Assembly: GCA_902514695.1 (NCBI GenBank)
Contig: CABXRR010000007.1
Location: forward strand, 1 to 36,989
Direction: 5' to 3'
Length of the DNA: 36,989 nt
Origin: an uncultured Pelagibacteraceae bacterium
GTDB lineage: Bacteria > Pseudomonadota > Alphaproteobacteria > Pelagibacterales > Pelagibacteraceae
A program made the position numbers and the translations under genes. Positions 15,370 to 23,906 of the stretch are shown here, piece by piece. Under the pieces are notes generated by a model that saw only the letters and a program-made list of their open reading frames with translations, made no database searches and was not told the origin of the DNA. Within the stretch, counting starts at the first letter, position 1. Each line of letters starts with the position of its first letter.

Positions 15370-15927
15370 ATGAAATTTTTAAAATTTTTATTCATAATAT
15401 TTATATCTTTAACAACATCAATTAAAGCAGATTCAAATAAAAATTTAATGAATCAACTTCTAGATGGTAATAAATTAATATTTATAAGACATGCTTACGC
15501 ACCTGGGAGTGGTGATCCAGATAATTTCAATTTAGACGATTGTTCAACTCAAAGAAATTTGAGTGAAGAGGGAAGAAAGCAAGCTAAAAAAATTGGTGAA
15601 TTTTTTATAAATAATAATATTAAAATTGAAAAAATTTTTTCAAGTGAATGGTGTAGATGTAAAGAAACTGCAAATATAGCTTTTGAAGACTATTCTATAA
15701 AAAATTTTTTAAATTCTTTTTACAGTTCAAAATACGCAAAAAATAAAACTAAACAAATTGAAGAACTAGAAAATTATGTTCAACAATTAAAAAATAATCA
15801 AAATATAGTATTTGTTACTCATTATGTATTAATATCAGAGGTTTTAAATTATGCTCCATCATCAGGTGAAATAGTTGTATCTGATAAAAATTTTAATATT
15901 ATAGGAAGTATTGAAATAAATTATTAG
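15370..15927 (+). CDS. exported histidine phosphatase superfamily protein
   Basis: A 185-residue protein with a signal peptide (to about residue 20, SIKA). The phosphoacceptor motif RHA is at 40-42 (LIFIRHAYAPG). The branch signature EWCRCKETA supplies the second phosphate-binding Arg, and VTHYVLISEVL the second His. It belongs to the small periplasmic SixA/phosphoglycerate-mutase-like group; substrate unknown. The ATG lies 3 bp from the start of the divergent glycosylase gene and has no upstream Shine-Dalgarno sequence. Confidence 0.83.
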   Translation: MKFLKFLFIIFISLTTSIKADSNKNLMNQLLDGNKLIFIRHAYAPGSGDPDNFNLDDCSTQRNLSEEGRKQAKKIGEFFINNNIKIEKIFSSEWCRCKETANIAFEDYSIKNFLNSFYSSKYAKNKTKQIEELENYVQQLKNNQNIVFVTHYVLISEVLNYAPSSGEIVVSDKNFNIIGSIEINY

Positions 15928-15933
15928 ATTATT

Positions 15934-16059
15934 ATGTCCTCAAAAAGAGCAATGAAACAAGCACAAAAGCAAGCTTACGCTAAGCACAGAAGTAATATTA
16001 CTAATAATCAGTTTGGAACAAGAAAAAGAAATTTAAAAAAAAATAAAAAAAAAAATTAA
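15934..16059 (+). CDS. small highly basic hypothetical protein (41 aa)
   Basis: A short frame starting 6 bp after the phosphatase stop. It begins MSSKRAMKQAQKQAYAKHR and ends in a lysine-rich tail (NLKKNKKKN). No hydrophobic segment is present; the charge suggests binding to nucleic acid or the ribosome. The last 4 bp overlap the convergent gene's stop. Spacing typical of this compact genome supports it, but poly-A stretches can also encode lysines by chance. Confidence 0.5.
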   Translation: MSSKRAMKQAQKQAYAKHRSNITNNQFGTRKRNLKKNKKKN

Positions 16060-16478
16060 CTTTCTTCTTTAAACTTTTCCACCTTCTTACATGTTGATAT
16101 TTTCGATATACCTTCCTCATCATTAAGTACTGTTTTCAAAAAAATTTCTTGTTTCCCTTTTTCAAAAAAAATTTGTGTATAAAATTGAGGATAACCATGT
16201 TTGTGAGTAAAAATTTTTCCATCTTCTTCATAGATATTTCTTACGTATGAATTAGATTTTTTAACACTTAAATCTGTTATTCTATATTTTTGATACGTTT
16301 TTTCTTTATAAACGTAGTTTCTGGTCATCATTAGTTCATTAAGATTTAGAATGTATTCATTCTTTAAAAATTGATCTTCTTTATCATCACAAGCACTCAT
16401 AATGATTATTTCTGATTTTAAATTTTGAAAAGGCAAAATTATAAAAAAAAGAAAAATTAGGTAACTAATTTTTCTCAT
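16056..16478 (-). CDS. hypothetical exported protein
   Basis: I do not recognise the family. From the ATG at 16478 it is 140 residues with a good signal peptide (MRKISYLIFLFFIILPF, cleavage near LKSE). A mature part follows that is rich in Tyr, Lys and Glu, with two cysteines far apart (SACDD near the start and STCKK near the end) that could form a disulfide. An alternative ATG at 16490 adds four residues. It overlaps the upstream small membrane protein gene, so it is probably co-translated as part of the DUF1289 run. Confidence 0.6.
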   Translation of the reverse strand: MRKISYLIFLFFIILPFQNLKSEIIIMSACDDKEDQFLKNEYILNLNELMMTRNYVYKEKTYQKYRITDLSVKKSNSYVRNIYEEDGKIFTHKHGYPQFYTQIFFEKGKQEIFLKTVLNDEEGISKISTCKKVEKFKEES

Positions 16479-16638
16479 TTTTCTCAGCAAAAAATATTCC
16501 TATTAGAAGTAAAGCTGTCCAACCTAACCCCAAAAGACCTTTTAAAATACTAGTATCTGCACTCCAGATTTTAAGAACCAAGGCCCCAAAAATAAGCCCT
16601 ATTATATAGATAATAATTACAATTGAAGTTTTACTCAT
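16465..16638 (-). CDS. small hypothetical protein with two membrane segments (57 aa)
   Basis: Begins MSKTSIVIIIYIIGLIFGAL and continues through a short polar turn (WSADTS) into a second hydrophobic stretch (GLLGLGWTALLLIGIFF), ending AEKNEKN. The start overlaps the DUF1289 stop as ATGA, and its end overlaps the start of the next gene, a three-gene tightly coupled run. No family recognised; the helical hairpin layout indicates an inner-membrane peptide. Confidence 0.65.
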   Translation of the reverse strand: MSKTSIVIIIYIIGLIFGALVLKIWSADTSILKGLLGLGWTALLLIGIFFAEKNEKN

Positions 16639-16883
16639 TTTTTAAATTTTTTTTTATACAAAGAAATACCATTTTCAATTTTGTATGTATAGGACTGTTC
16701 AAAACTTTCTAATTGCCAACCAGTTAATCTTTTTTTTATAATTTCGATATTTTCTTTTTTCCAATCATCGGTTGTATCTTCAAGTTTCCACATTTTTTTT
16801 TCATCATTATTTCTTCCACATCCATAACAATATCCAGTACTTGGATCAGTTTTGCAGATACTTATACAAGGAGAAATAATCAT
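16635..16883 (-). CDS. DUF1289 small cysteine-rich protein
   Basis: An 82-residue protein with the DUF1289 signature SPCISICKTDPSTGYCYGCG, four cysteines in C-x3-C-x8-C-x2-C spacing, followed by the W-containing helix. Members are small soluble proteins predicted to bind a metal or Fe-S cluster; no function is established that I can cite. It leads a three-gene minus-strand run with two short membrane or exported proteins. Confidence 0.83.
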   Translation of the reverse strand: MIISPCISICKTDPSTGYCYGCGRNNDEKKMWKLEDTTDDWKKENIEIIKKRLTGWQLESFEQSYTYKIENGISLYKKKFKK

Positions 16884-16930
16884 ACTAATATATTATAGAG
16901 GAAAAATATTAGAATTTACAATAATTGTCG

Positions 16931-16959
16931 TTGGACAAATAGTTTCAATCATATATAAA
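16931..16959 (+). promoter_or_regulatory. predicted sigma-70-type promoter for tRNA-Leu(UAG)-tig
   Basis: TTGGAC (16931-16936) and TATAAA (16954-16959) are separated by 17 bp. A start near 16966 would leave a short leader before the tRNA at 16974. The -35 is only a partial match. It probably also drives tig, which lies 10 nt after the tRNA. Confidence 0.5.
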
Positions 16960-16973
16960 ACCTCTAAATTTGT

Positions 16974-17058
16974 GGGGCGATGGCGGAATTGGTAGACGCG
17001 TCGGTCTTAGGAACCGATAGAGCAATCTGTGAAGGTTCGAGTCCTTTTCGCCCTACCA
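16974..17058 (+). tRNA. tRNA-Leu(UAG)
   Basis: Acceptor GGGGCGA pairs with TCGCCCT (one G-U), followed by A and an encoded CCA. The anticodon stem TCGGT/ACCGA holds loop CTTAGGA with anticodon TAG, reading CUN leucine codons. A long variable arm and GTTCGAG T-loop are present. The D-arm shares GGAATTGGTAGAC with the other leucine tRNA but lacks the rest of the att-like core. Confidence 0.97.
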
Positions 17059-17068
17059 TTAGAATTTT

Positions 17069-18499
17069 ATGAAAGTTACAGTAGAAAACAAAAAAGGTTT
17101 AAATAAAGATCTTAAGATATTTATAGATAAGAAAACTATGAATTCTTATTTAGATGAAAAATACGAGGAAATTAAAGGGACTGTAAACTTAAAAGGTTTT
17201 AGACCAGGAAAAGTTCCAAGAGAGATATTAAAAAGACAATTTGGACAAGCTGTTTTTAGTGAAGTTTTAGATAAAGTTTTGAAAGAAACTTCCACAAAAG
17301 CTTTAGAGGAAAACAAAATTAAACCCGCAGGTCAGCCAAAGTTAGATCTTAAAACTTACGGTGAGGATAAAGATTTAGAATATGTTTTATCTGTAACAGA
17401 ATTACCTAAAGTAGAAATCAAGTCTATAGAAAATTTAAAATTTGATGAATATTCAGTTAAAATTGATGAAAAAGAAACTGATAAAAGAATTAAAGAAATA
17501 GCAAAAAACCAACCAAGTTTTAAAGATGCTAAAGACACTAAAGCCAAAGAAGGTGATTTAGTAACATTTGATTATACAGCAACAGTTGATGACAAACCTT
17601 TCAAAGGAAGTGAAGGAAAGAATACTCAGTTAACTTTGGGGAAAGATTTATTTTTAAAAGGTTTTGATAAACAACTAGTTGGTGTCAAAAATGGTGACGA
17701 AAAGGAAGTAGAGGCTACACTACCAGAAAATTTTCCTGAAAAAGATTTAGTTAACAAAAAAGCAAAATTTAATTGTAAAATTTTATCAGTAAAAATTCCT
17801 GAAGAAACTAAAATTGATGATGGTTTTGCAAAAAATTTAGGGGCCAAGGATTTAAAGGATCTTAAAGTCTTGATAACGAAACAAATTAATGATGAATACA
17901 AAAACTCTCTTGATAGATTATCTAAAAATCAAATTTTAAAAGAAATTGAAAATTTTAAAGTAAGCGAAATTCCAGAAAATTTAATGGAAGAAGAAATCAA
18001 AGTTCTCTCACAAGGCATGTCAGAAGACGATGCTAAAAAAAGTAGAAAAAATTTTGAGGATATAGCAAAAAAAAGAATTAAAGTTGGTTTAATTTTAAAT
18101 GAATTTGGAGAGCAAAATCAAGTCAAAGTTACTGAACAAGAATTACAATCAGAAATTCAGAAACAAATTAGAATGATGCCAGGACAAGAAAAAATGGTTA
18201 TGGATTTTTATCAAAAGAACCCTTCAGCAGTAGCAAGTTTAAGGGGTACCGTTTATGAGGATAAAATTATAAATCTTATAAAAGAAAAAGCAAAATCAAA
18301 CAAAAAAGAAATTACCAAAGACGAAGCTGAAAAAATTTTAAAACAATCTCAAAAGCAACAGCTTGATCAAGAGCTTAAAGAGCAAAGGAAACCTGAAAAA
18401 AAGGTTGAGTCAAAAAAATCTACAACTAATAAAACTAAGCCAAAACCTTTAAAAGCTAAACCAGCAGCTAAAAAAACAAAAAAAGTTAGCAAAAAGTAA
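17069..18499 (+). CDS. tig: trigger factor, ribosome-associated chaperone/PPIase
   Basis: Binds the ribosome exit and nascent chains. The ribosome-binding loop [12 protein letters not shown] is at 43-54. The FKBP-like prolyl isomerase domain spans about 160-245 ([31 protein letters not shown]). A long helical C-terminal arm domain follows. The 476-residue length slightly exceeds the usual 430-450 because of a Lys/Pro/Ala-rich C-terminal tail of about 45 residues. It starts 10 nt after the tRNA-Leu CCA end with no Shine-Dalgarno sequence and heads the tig-clpP-clpX-lon block. Confidence 0.96.
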   Translation: MKVTVENKKGLNKDLKIFIDKKTMNSYLDEKYEEIKGTVNLKGFRPGKVPREILKRQFGQAVFSEVLDKVLKETSTKALEENKIKPAGQPKLDLKTYGEDKDLEYVLSVTELPKVEIKSIENLKFDEYSVKIDEKETDKRIKEIAKNQPSFKDAKDTKAKEGDLVTFDYTATVDDKPFKGSEGKNTQLTLGKDLFLKGFDKQLVGVKNGDEKEVEATLPENFPEKDLVNKKAKFNCKILSVKIPEETKIDDGFAKNLGAKDLKDLKVLITKQINDEYKNSLDRLSKNQILKEIENFKVSEIPENLMEEEIKVLSQGMSEDDAKKSRKNFEDIAKKRIKVGLILNEFGEQNQVKVTEQELQSEIQKQIRMMPGQEKMVMDFYQKNPSAVASLRGTVYEDKIINLIKEKAKSNKKEITKDEAEKILKQSQKQQLDQELKEQRKPEKKVESKKSTTNKTKPKPLKAKPAAKKTKKVSKK

Positions 18500-18531
18500 T
18501 CTCAAGTTGTATAAGTAAAACGAATCAACTT

Positions 18532-19143
18532 ATGACAAATAAATTATCAGAATTTATGAGCAATCTTGTTCCAATGGTTGTTGAACAATCAAATAAAGGT
18601 GAACGAGCTTATGATATTTATTCACGACTTTTAAAAGAAAGAATTATTTTTCTAACAGGTCAAATTAACGATAATGTTGCCTCTCTAGTTACAGCTCAGC
18701 TTTTATTTTTAGAAGCTGAAGATCCAAAAAAAGAAATTTATTTATATATTAATAGTCCAGGGGGTTTAGTTACAGCTGGTTTAGGAATTTATGACACAAT
18801 GCAATATATCAAACCTGACATTTCTACCTTATGCATTGGTCAAGCTGCCTCAATGGGATCATTCTTACTTTCAGCTGGCACTAAAGGAAAAAGATTTTCA
18901 TTACCAAATTCTAGAATTATGGTTCATCAACCTTCGGCAGGTTTTCAGGGACAAGCAACTGATATTGAAATTCATGCAAATGAAGTTTTAGCTTTAAAAA
19001 AAAGATTAAACGAAATTTACTCCAAACACACAGGTAAATCAGTTGAAGAAATTAAGTCAGCACTTGAGAGAGATAATTTCATGACAGCTGATACAGCAAA
19101 ATCTTTTGGCTTAATAGATGAAGTAGTAGAGAAAAGATCCTAA
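18532..19143 (+). CDS. clpP: ATP-dependent Clp protease proteolytic subunit
   Basis: A 203-residue serine peptidase that forms the tetradecameric chamber used by ClpX. The catalytic triad is visible as Ser107 (GQAASMGS), His132 (MVHQP) and Asp181 (ERDNFM), with the same spacing as in E. coli. A short N-terminal propeptide (about 12 residues) precedes the mature start. It is 32 bp after tig and 90 bp before clpX. Confidence 0.97.
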   Translation: MTNKLSEFMSNLVPMVVEQSNKGERAYDIYSRLLKERIIFLTGQINDNVASLVTAQLLFLEAEDPKKEIYLYINSPGGLVTAGLGIYDTMQYIKPDISTLCIGQAASMGSFLLSAGTKGKRFSLPNSRIMVHQPSAGFQGQATDIEIHANEVLALKKRLNEIYSKHTGKSVEEIKSALERDNFMTADTAKSFGLIDEVVEKRS

Positions 19144-19161
19144 AGCACTATATATTGACCT

Positions 19162-19190
19162 ATAAACATAAGAAACTTGATAAACATAAG
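19162..19190 (+). repeat. 11-bp direct repeat upstream of clpX
   Basis: ATAAACATAAG occurs twice exactly, at 19162-19172 and 19180-19190 (18-bp step), just upstream of a TATAAT (19196-19201) that could be a clpX -10 box. Direct repeats next to a promoter can be regulator sites. No known binding protein is recognised, and chance is possible in such AT-rich DNA. Confidence 0.4.
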
Positions 19191-19233
19191 TCATCTATAA
19201 TAAAGTAATTAAAATTGATTCGTTATAAATTTT

Positions 19234-20502
19234 ATGAGCACAAATAATAAAAACATACTTTATTGTTCTTTCTGTGGAAAGAGTCAACACGAAGTTAGAA
19301 AACTTATAGCTGGTCCTACAGTTTTCATTTGTGATGAATGTGTTGAACTTTGCATGGATATTATTAAAGAGGAAAGCAAAGATACATTTGTAAAACATCA
19401 AGATGGCTTACCTTCACCAAAAGAAATTTGTACCGTTTTAGATGATTATGTAATTGGACAAACTCATGCAAAAAAAGTTTTATCTGTAGCTGTGCACAAT
19501 CATTATAAAAGATTAAATTATGAGAATAAAACAAGTAAAAATGTTGAGCTTGCAAAATCAAACATTCTTTTAGTTGGACCAACTGGTTGTGGAAAAACTT
19601 TATTAGCTCAAACTTTAGCTAGAATTTTAGATGTTCCATTTACAATGGCAGATGCAACAACTCTTACAGAAGCTGGATATGTAGGAGAAGATGTTGAAAA
19701 TATTATTTTGAAATTATTACAGGCAGCTGATTATAATGTTGAAAAAGCTCAAAGAGGTATAGTGTATATTGATGAGGTAGATAAGATAAGTAGAAAATCT
19801 GAAAATCCCTCAATTACAAGAGATGTATCTGGTGAAGGAGTACAGCAGGCATTATTAAAAATAATGGAAGGTACTATTGCTAGTGTTCCACCTCAAGGTG
19901 GAAGAAAACATCCACAACAAGAATTTTTACAAGTTGATACAACTAATATTTTGTTTATTTGCGGAGGAGCATTTGCTGGTTTAGATAAAATAATATCTCA
20001 AAGAGACAAAGGAACTTCCATTGGTTTTGGTGCTGATGTTAAAAATACACAAGACAAAAAAACTGGTGAATGGATGAAAGGTTTGGAACCAGAAGATTTA
20101 TTGAAATATGGATTAATACCTGAGTTTATTGGAAGACTACCAATGATAGCAACTTTAGAAGACTTAGATGAAAAATCTTTAATTAAGATATTACAAGAAC
20201 CAAAAAATTCTTTAATGAAACAATATCAAGAATTATTTAAACTTGATGGTGCAAAACTTACTTTTAAAGAAAGTGCTTTGAAAGAAATAGCATTAAAGGC
20301 AATAAGAAAAAAAACTGGTGCAAGAGGTTTGAGATCAATATTAGAAAATATTTTATTGAAAACAATGTATGATTTACCCAGTGAGGAGAATATTGAAGAA
20401 GTAATAGTTGATTCTTCTGCCGCAAAAGGACTATCACAACCGATTGTAGTACATGCCAAAACTGACAATAAATCTAAGTCTGGGAAGACATCAGCGGCTT
20501 AA
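19234..20502 (+). CDS. clpX: ATP-dependent Clp protease unfoldase
   Basis: A 422-residue AAA+ unfoldase that feeds substrates to ClpP. The N-terminal zinc-binding domain has Cys11, Cys14, Cys33 and Cys36. Walker A is GPTGCGKT (115-122), Walker B is [10 protein letters not shown], and sensor 2 lies in [10 protein letters not shown]. The pore-loop and ClpP-docking region ([10 protein letters not shown]) is present. Length is normal. The 90-bp gap upstream holds a TATAAT and direct repeats, so clpX may have its own promoter. Confidence 0.97.
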   Translation: MSTNNKNILYCSFCGKSQHEVRKLIAGPTVFICDECVELCMDIIKEESKDTFVKHQDGLPSPKEICTVLDDYVIGQTHAKKVLSVAVHNHYKRLNYENKTSKNVELAKSNILLVGPTGCGKTLLAQTLARILDVPFTMADATTLTEAGYVGEDVENIILKLLQAADYNVEKAQRGIVYIDEVDKISRKSENPSITRDVSGEGVQQALLKIMEGTIASVPPQGGRKHPQQEFLQVDTTNILFICGGAFAGLDKIISQRDKGTSIGFGADVKNTQDKKTGEWMKGLEPEDLLKYGLIPEFIGRLPMIATLEDLDEKSLIKILQEPKNSLMKQYQELFKLDGAKLTFKESALKEIALKAIRKKTGARGLRSILENILLKTMYDLPSEENIEEVIVDSSAAKGLSQPIVVHAKTDNKSKSGKTSAA

Positions 20503-20563
20503 TAACCTTAATAAATAAGAAAAAGGTATTGCAATATAAGTTATAATATCCATATTTAGTCCT

Positions 20564-22942
20564 ATGGACGTTAAAATTTCATCACCATTATTACCACTTA
20601 GAGATATTGTGGTATTTCCAAGTATGGTCATTCCTCTTTTTGTAGGAAGAGATAAATCTATTTCTGCTCTGAATGAAGTGATGAAAAAAGATAAGAAAAT
20701 TATTCTAGTTACTCAGCGAAATTCAGAAATAGATGATCCTAAAAAAACAGATATTTTCACTTATGGTTGTGAAGGAAGCATACTTCAACTTTTAAAATTA
20801 CCTGATGGTACTGTTAAAGTTTTAGTAGAAGGAGTAAAAAGAGTCAAAATTTTAGATTTTAAAGATAATGATAAATTTATTACATGTGAATATACATCAT
20901 TTAACGATGTAATTAACAAAGATGAAGATTTATATCCTTTGGCTGTTACAGCAGTAAGAAGATTAGAAAAATTAACATCTATTAACAAAAAAATTTCAAG
21001 CGAAACTATTAATACAATAAAACAATTAAAAGACCCTTCTCAAATAGCTGATAATATTGCATCACATATTTCAGCTACAATTTCAGAAAAACAACAAATT
21101 TTTGAGACCTCTGATGTTAAAAAAAGATTAAACTCAATTGTAAAAATAATGGAAAATGAAACAAGCATTATTGGAGTTGAAAAAAGAATTAGAGGTAGAG
21201 TTAAAACTCAAATGGAAAAAACCCAAAGAGAATATTATCTAAATGAACAATTAAAAGCTATCCAAAAAGAATTAGGTGAGATTGAAGACGGAAAAGATGA
21301 AAGTACAAGCTTAAATAAGGCTATTCTAAAAGCAAAAATGCCAAAAGAGGTAGAAAAAAAATGTTTACAAGAACTTAAGAAATTAAAAAATATGAGTCCT
21401 ATGTCTGCTGAAGCTACAGTTGTTAGAAATTATTTAGATTGGATGACAGAACTTCCATGGTATAAAAAAAGTGAAGTCGATATTGATTTGACTAAAGCGT
21501 TAAATATTTTAGATAAAGATCATTTTGGGCTAGAAAAAGTTAAAGAGAGAATTATAGAATTTTTAGCTGTTCAAAAAAGGATGGAAAAAATTAAAGGACC
21601 AATTTTGTGCTTAGTTGGACCTCCTGGAGTTGGAAAAACTTCCTTGGGTAAATCAATTGCAAAAGCAACTAATAGAGAATTTGTTAGAATGTCAGTCGGC
21701 GGTATGAGAGATGAAGCTGAAATCCGAGGTCACAGACGAACTTATATCGGGTCTTTACCAGGTAAAATAATTCAAATGATGAAAAAGGCTGGAACAAAAA
21801 ATCCATTAATTCTATTAGATGAAATTGATAAAATAGGAAACGATTATAGAGGTGATCCTTCCTCAGCTTTATTAGAAGCTTTGGACCCTGAACAAAATAC
21901 TTCATTCAACGACCATTATTTAGAAGTTGATTATGATCTTTCAGATGTGATGTTTGTAACTACCGCTAATACTCTAAATATATTACCTCCATTATTAGAT
22001 AGAATGGAAGTTATTAGATTGGCTGGTTACACTGAAGATGAAAAAATTAATATTGCTGACAAATATTTACTTCCAAAACAAATAAAGGATAACGGTGTTA
22101 AAGAAAAGGAAATGAAACTAGGTAATGACATAATTAAAGAAATTATTAGAAGCTACACAAAAGAGTCTGGGGTAAGAAATTTAGAAAGAGAAATTTCTAA
22201 AGTTGCCAGAAAAGTTGTGAAAAAGGTTGTAGCAGGTGAAGAAAAAGAGGTAAATGTTGACACCAAAAATTTATCTGATTTCCTAGGAGTACCAAAGTTT
22301 AAATTTGGTGAGTTAGAAAGTGAAAATAGAGTTGGTATTGTTACAGGCTTAGCTTGGACAGAGTACGGTGGTGAAATCCTAAAAATTGAGACAGTTACAA
22401 TGCCTGGAAAAGGTAGAATGCAGATCACTGGAAAATTAGGCGATGTAATGCAAGAGTCAGTTAAGGCTGCCAAATCTTTTGTAAGGTCAAAATGTCTTGA
22501 ATATGGAATTATACCACCTTTATTTGAAAAAAAAGATTTTCATATTCATGTTCCTGAAGGCGCAACACCAAAAGATGGTCCTTCTGCTGGAATTGGTATG
22601 GTAACATCTATTGTTTCATCAATAACAAATATCCCTGTAAGAAGAGATGTAGCAATGACAGGTGAAGTGACTTTAACTGGGCAAGTTTTACCTATTGGTG
22701 GATTAAAAGAAAAACTTTTAGCAGCCCACAGAGCTGGGATTAAACAAGTATTAATTCCAAAAGAAAACGAAAAAGATTTAGTAGATATGCCAAAAAAAAT
22801 TATTGATGAAATTAAAATTACGCCCGTCGAATTTGCTGATGAAGTTTTGAAGATTGCTCTGACGAAAGAACTTAAAAAAACAGAGTGGGTTGAAGTAGAT
22901 ATGTCCAAAAAAGATGACAAGTCTCAAGCTAGCATTCAATAA
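20564..22942 (+). CDS. lon: ATP-dependent protease Lon
   Basis: A 792-residue cytoplasmic protease for damaged and regulatory proteins. The N-terminal LON substrate-binding domain begins at PLLPLRDIVVFPSM. The AAA+ module has Walker A GPPGVGKT (352-359) and Walker B LILLDEIDKI. The C-terminal peptidase shows Ser674 in PKDGPSAG and Lys717 in GGLKEKLLAAHRAG, the Ser-Lys dyad with the standard 43-residue spacing. Length is typical. A TATAAT at 20542-20547 in the 61-bp upstream gap is a candidate -10, without a convincing -35. Confidence 0.97.
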   Translation: MDVKISSPLLPLRDIVVFPSMVIPLFVGRDKSISALNEVMKKDKKIILVTQRNSEIDDPKKTDIFTYGCEGSILQLLKLPDGTVKVLVEGVKRVKILDFKDNDKFITCEYTSFNDVINKDEDLYPLAVTAVRRLEKLTSINKKISSETINTIKQLKDPSQIADNIASHISATISEKQQIFETSDVKKRLNSIVKIMENETSIIGVEKRIRGRVKTQMEKTQREYYLNEQLKAIQKELGEIEDGKDESTSLNKAILKAKMPKEVEKKCLQELKKLKNMSPMSAEATVVRNYLDWMTELPWYKKSEVDIDLTKALNILDKDHFGLEKVKERIIEFLAVQKRMEKIKGPILCLVGPPGVGKTSLGKSIAKATNREFVRMSVGGMRDEAEIRGHRRTYIGSLPGKIIQMMKKAGTKNPLILLDEIDKIGNDYRGDPSSALLEALDPEQNTSFNDHYLEVDYDLSDVMFVTTANTLNILPPLLDRMEVIRLAGYTEDEKINIADKYLLPKQIKDNGVKEKEMKLGNDIIKEIIRSYTKESGVRNLEREISKVARKVVKKVVAGEEKEVNVDTKNLSDFLGVPKFKFGELESENRVGIVTGLAWTEYGGEILKIETVTMPGKGRMQITGKLGDVMQESVKAAKSFVRSKCLEYGIIPPLFEKKDFHIHVPEGATPKDGPSAGIGMVTSIVSSITNIPVRRDVAMTGEVTLTGQVLPIGGLKEKLLAAHRAGIKQVLIPKENEKDLVDMPKKIIDEIKITPVEFADEVLKIALTKELKKTEWVEVDMSKKDDKSQASIQ

Positions 22943-22953
22943 CATAAAATTTA

Positions 22954-23073
22954 ATGGAATTTTTTTTAATTGTTTTAACAGTAATATTTATAGCTTATTA
23001 CTTGTTTAGACCTACATCTAAAACTGAGGAAGATAATTTTAACTCCAAAAATAATTGGAGAGGTGGTTTTTAA
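22954..23073 (+). CDS. small hypothetical single-span membrane protein (39 aa)
   Basis: Starts 11 bp after the lon stop. It begins MEFFLIVLTVIFIAYYLF, a single membrane segment, followed by an Arg-Pro turn and a polar tail ending NNWRGGF. Operon-like spacing to lon and the clean signal-anchor pattern support it. No family recognised; a role with Lon is speculation. Confidence 0.55.
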   Translation: MEFFLIVLTVIFIAYYLFRPTSKTEEDNFNSKNNWRGGF

Positions 23074-23106
23074 AAATTTCCTTGATTTTATAACAACTAA
23101 TTAATC

Positions 23107-23134
23107 TTGACGTTATTAGACTAAAGGATATAAC
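23107..23134 (+). promoter_or_regulatory. predicted sigma-70-type promoter for tRNA-Val/tRNA-Asp
   Basis: TTGACG (23107-23112) and TATAAC (23129-23134) with a 16-bp spacer are each one base from consensus. The predicted start near 23141 lies just upstream of tRNA-Val at 23151; tRNA-Asp follows 15 bp after it and is probably on the same transcript. Confidence 0.7.
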
Positions 23135-23150
23135 TCACTACTTTGGTTAA

Positions 23151-23226
23151 GGGCGGTTAGCTCAGTTGGTAGAGCATCTCGTTTACACCGAGGGGGTCAA
23201 AGGTTCGAGTCCTTTACTGCCCACCA
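23151..23226 (+). tRNA. tRNA-Val(UAC)
   Basis: Acceptor GGGCGGT pairs with ACTGCCC (one G-U), followed by A and CCA. D-arm AGCTCAGTTGGTAGAGC is standard. The anticodon stem TCTCG/CGAGG encloses TTTACAC, anticodon TAC (valine). T-loop GTTCGAG present. Confidence 0.97.
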
Positions 23227-23241
23227 AAATGTATCATATGT

Positions 23242-23318
23242 GGGGGTGTAGCTCAGTTGGTTAGAGCGATCGCCTGTCACGCGATAGGTCGAGGGTTCGA
23301 GTCCCTTCACTCCCGCCA
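23242..23318 (+). tRNA. tRNA-Asp(GUC)
   Basis: Acceptor GGGGGTG pairs with CACTCCC (one G-U), followed by G and CCA. D-arm AGCTCAGTTGGTTAGAGC is standard. The anticodon stem ATCGC/GCGAT encloses CTGTCAC, anticodon GTC (aspartate). T-loop GTTCGAG present. Confidence 0.97.
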
Positions 23319-23323
23319 CTAAA

Positions 23324-23338
23324 TGATAATGATTCTCA
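23324..23338. promoter_or_regulatory. Fur-box-like palindrome upstream of nuo operon
   Basis: Bases read TGATAAT-G-ATTCTCA, one mismatch from the 7-1-7 Fur consensus (TGATAAT-G-ATTATCA). It lies 6 bp after tRNA-Asp and 188 bp before nuoA. The rest of the 208-bp gap shows no gene on either strand that I trust. Whether a Fur/Mur/Irr-type regulator uses it is inference. Confidence 0.45.
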
Positions 23339-23526
23339 AATTTATAATTCAGTGAATAAATAAGCCATAAAAAACGTGACCAATTTGCACTATAAATAAG
23401 TTTAAAAACAACTATATAAACTGTCAATTTAGCTGTGTTATTAAACTTTAATTTTATAAAAAAAACAACTATAGTATGAATCTTATCAGAATTTTCTTAT
23501 TCAAAGATTAATATATAACTAACAGT

Positions 23527-23895
23527 ATGACTGCGGATTTTTTAAAAGATTACTTACCGATAATTATATTTCTTATTATAGCTTTTGGCTTAAGTTGTGC
23601 ATTTATTGTAATCAATTTTATCCTATCTCCAAAAAATCCAGACCCTGAAAAATTGTCTGCATATGAATGTGGCTTTGAACCTTTTCATGACTCTAGAATG
23701 GAATTCGATGTTAGATTTTACTTAGTTGCAATTCTTTTTATTATTTTTGATTTAGAAATTGCATTTTTGTTTCCTTGGGCAATATCACTCGGAAATATCG
23801 GAATTCTAGGTTTTTCTTCAATGATGATTTTTTTATTCATACTGACTATTGGTTTTATTTATGAATGGAAAAAAGGTGCTTTAGATTGGGAATAA
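23527..23895 (+). CDS. nuoA: NADH-quinone oxidoreductase subunit A
   Basis: A small membrane-arm subunit of complex I, 122 residues with three predicted spans. The diagnostic loop after helix 1 carries the family cysteine and acids ([10 protein letters not shown]), and the second helix holds [12 protein letters not shown]. It heads the nuo operon; nuoB starts 11 bp later. Confidence 0.96.
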   Translation: MTADFLKDYLPIIIFLIIAFGLSCAFIVINFILSPKNPDPEKLSAYECGFEPFHDSRMEFDVRFYLVAILFIIFDLEIAFLFPWAISLGNIGILGFSSMMIFLFILTIGFIYEWKKGALDWE

Positions 23896-23906
23896 CAATT
23901 AACAAA

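Noticed and set aside
18360..18499. Lys/Pro/Ala-rich end of tig as a possible repeat or frameshift artefact
   Set aside because: The frame is continuous and low-complexity lysine-rich tails are a common, plausible extension of trigger factor in AT-rich alphaproteobacteria.
22546..22920. Long minus-strand open frame opposite lon
   Set aside because: Lies fully antisense to the conserved Lon peptidase domain; serine/isoleucine-rich composition is what the complement of Lys/Glu-rich coding DNA gives.
23197..23427. 76-residue open frame on the minus strand over the tRNA-Val/tRNA-Asp region
   Set aside because: It runs antisense through two clear tRNA genes; its residues only reflect tRNA sequence, and no family feature is visible.
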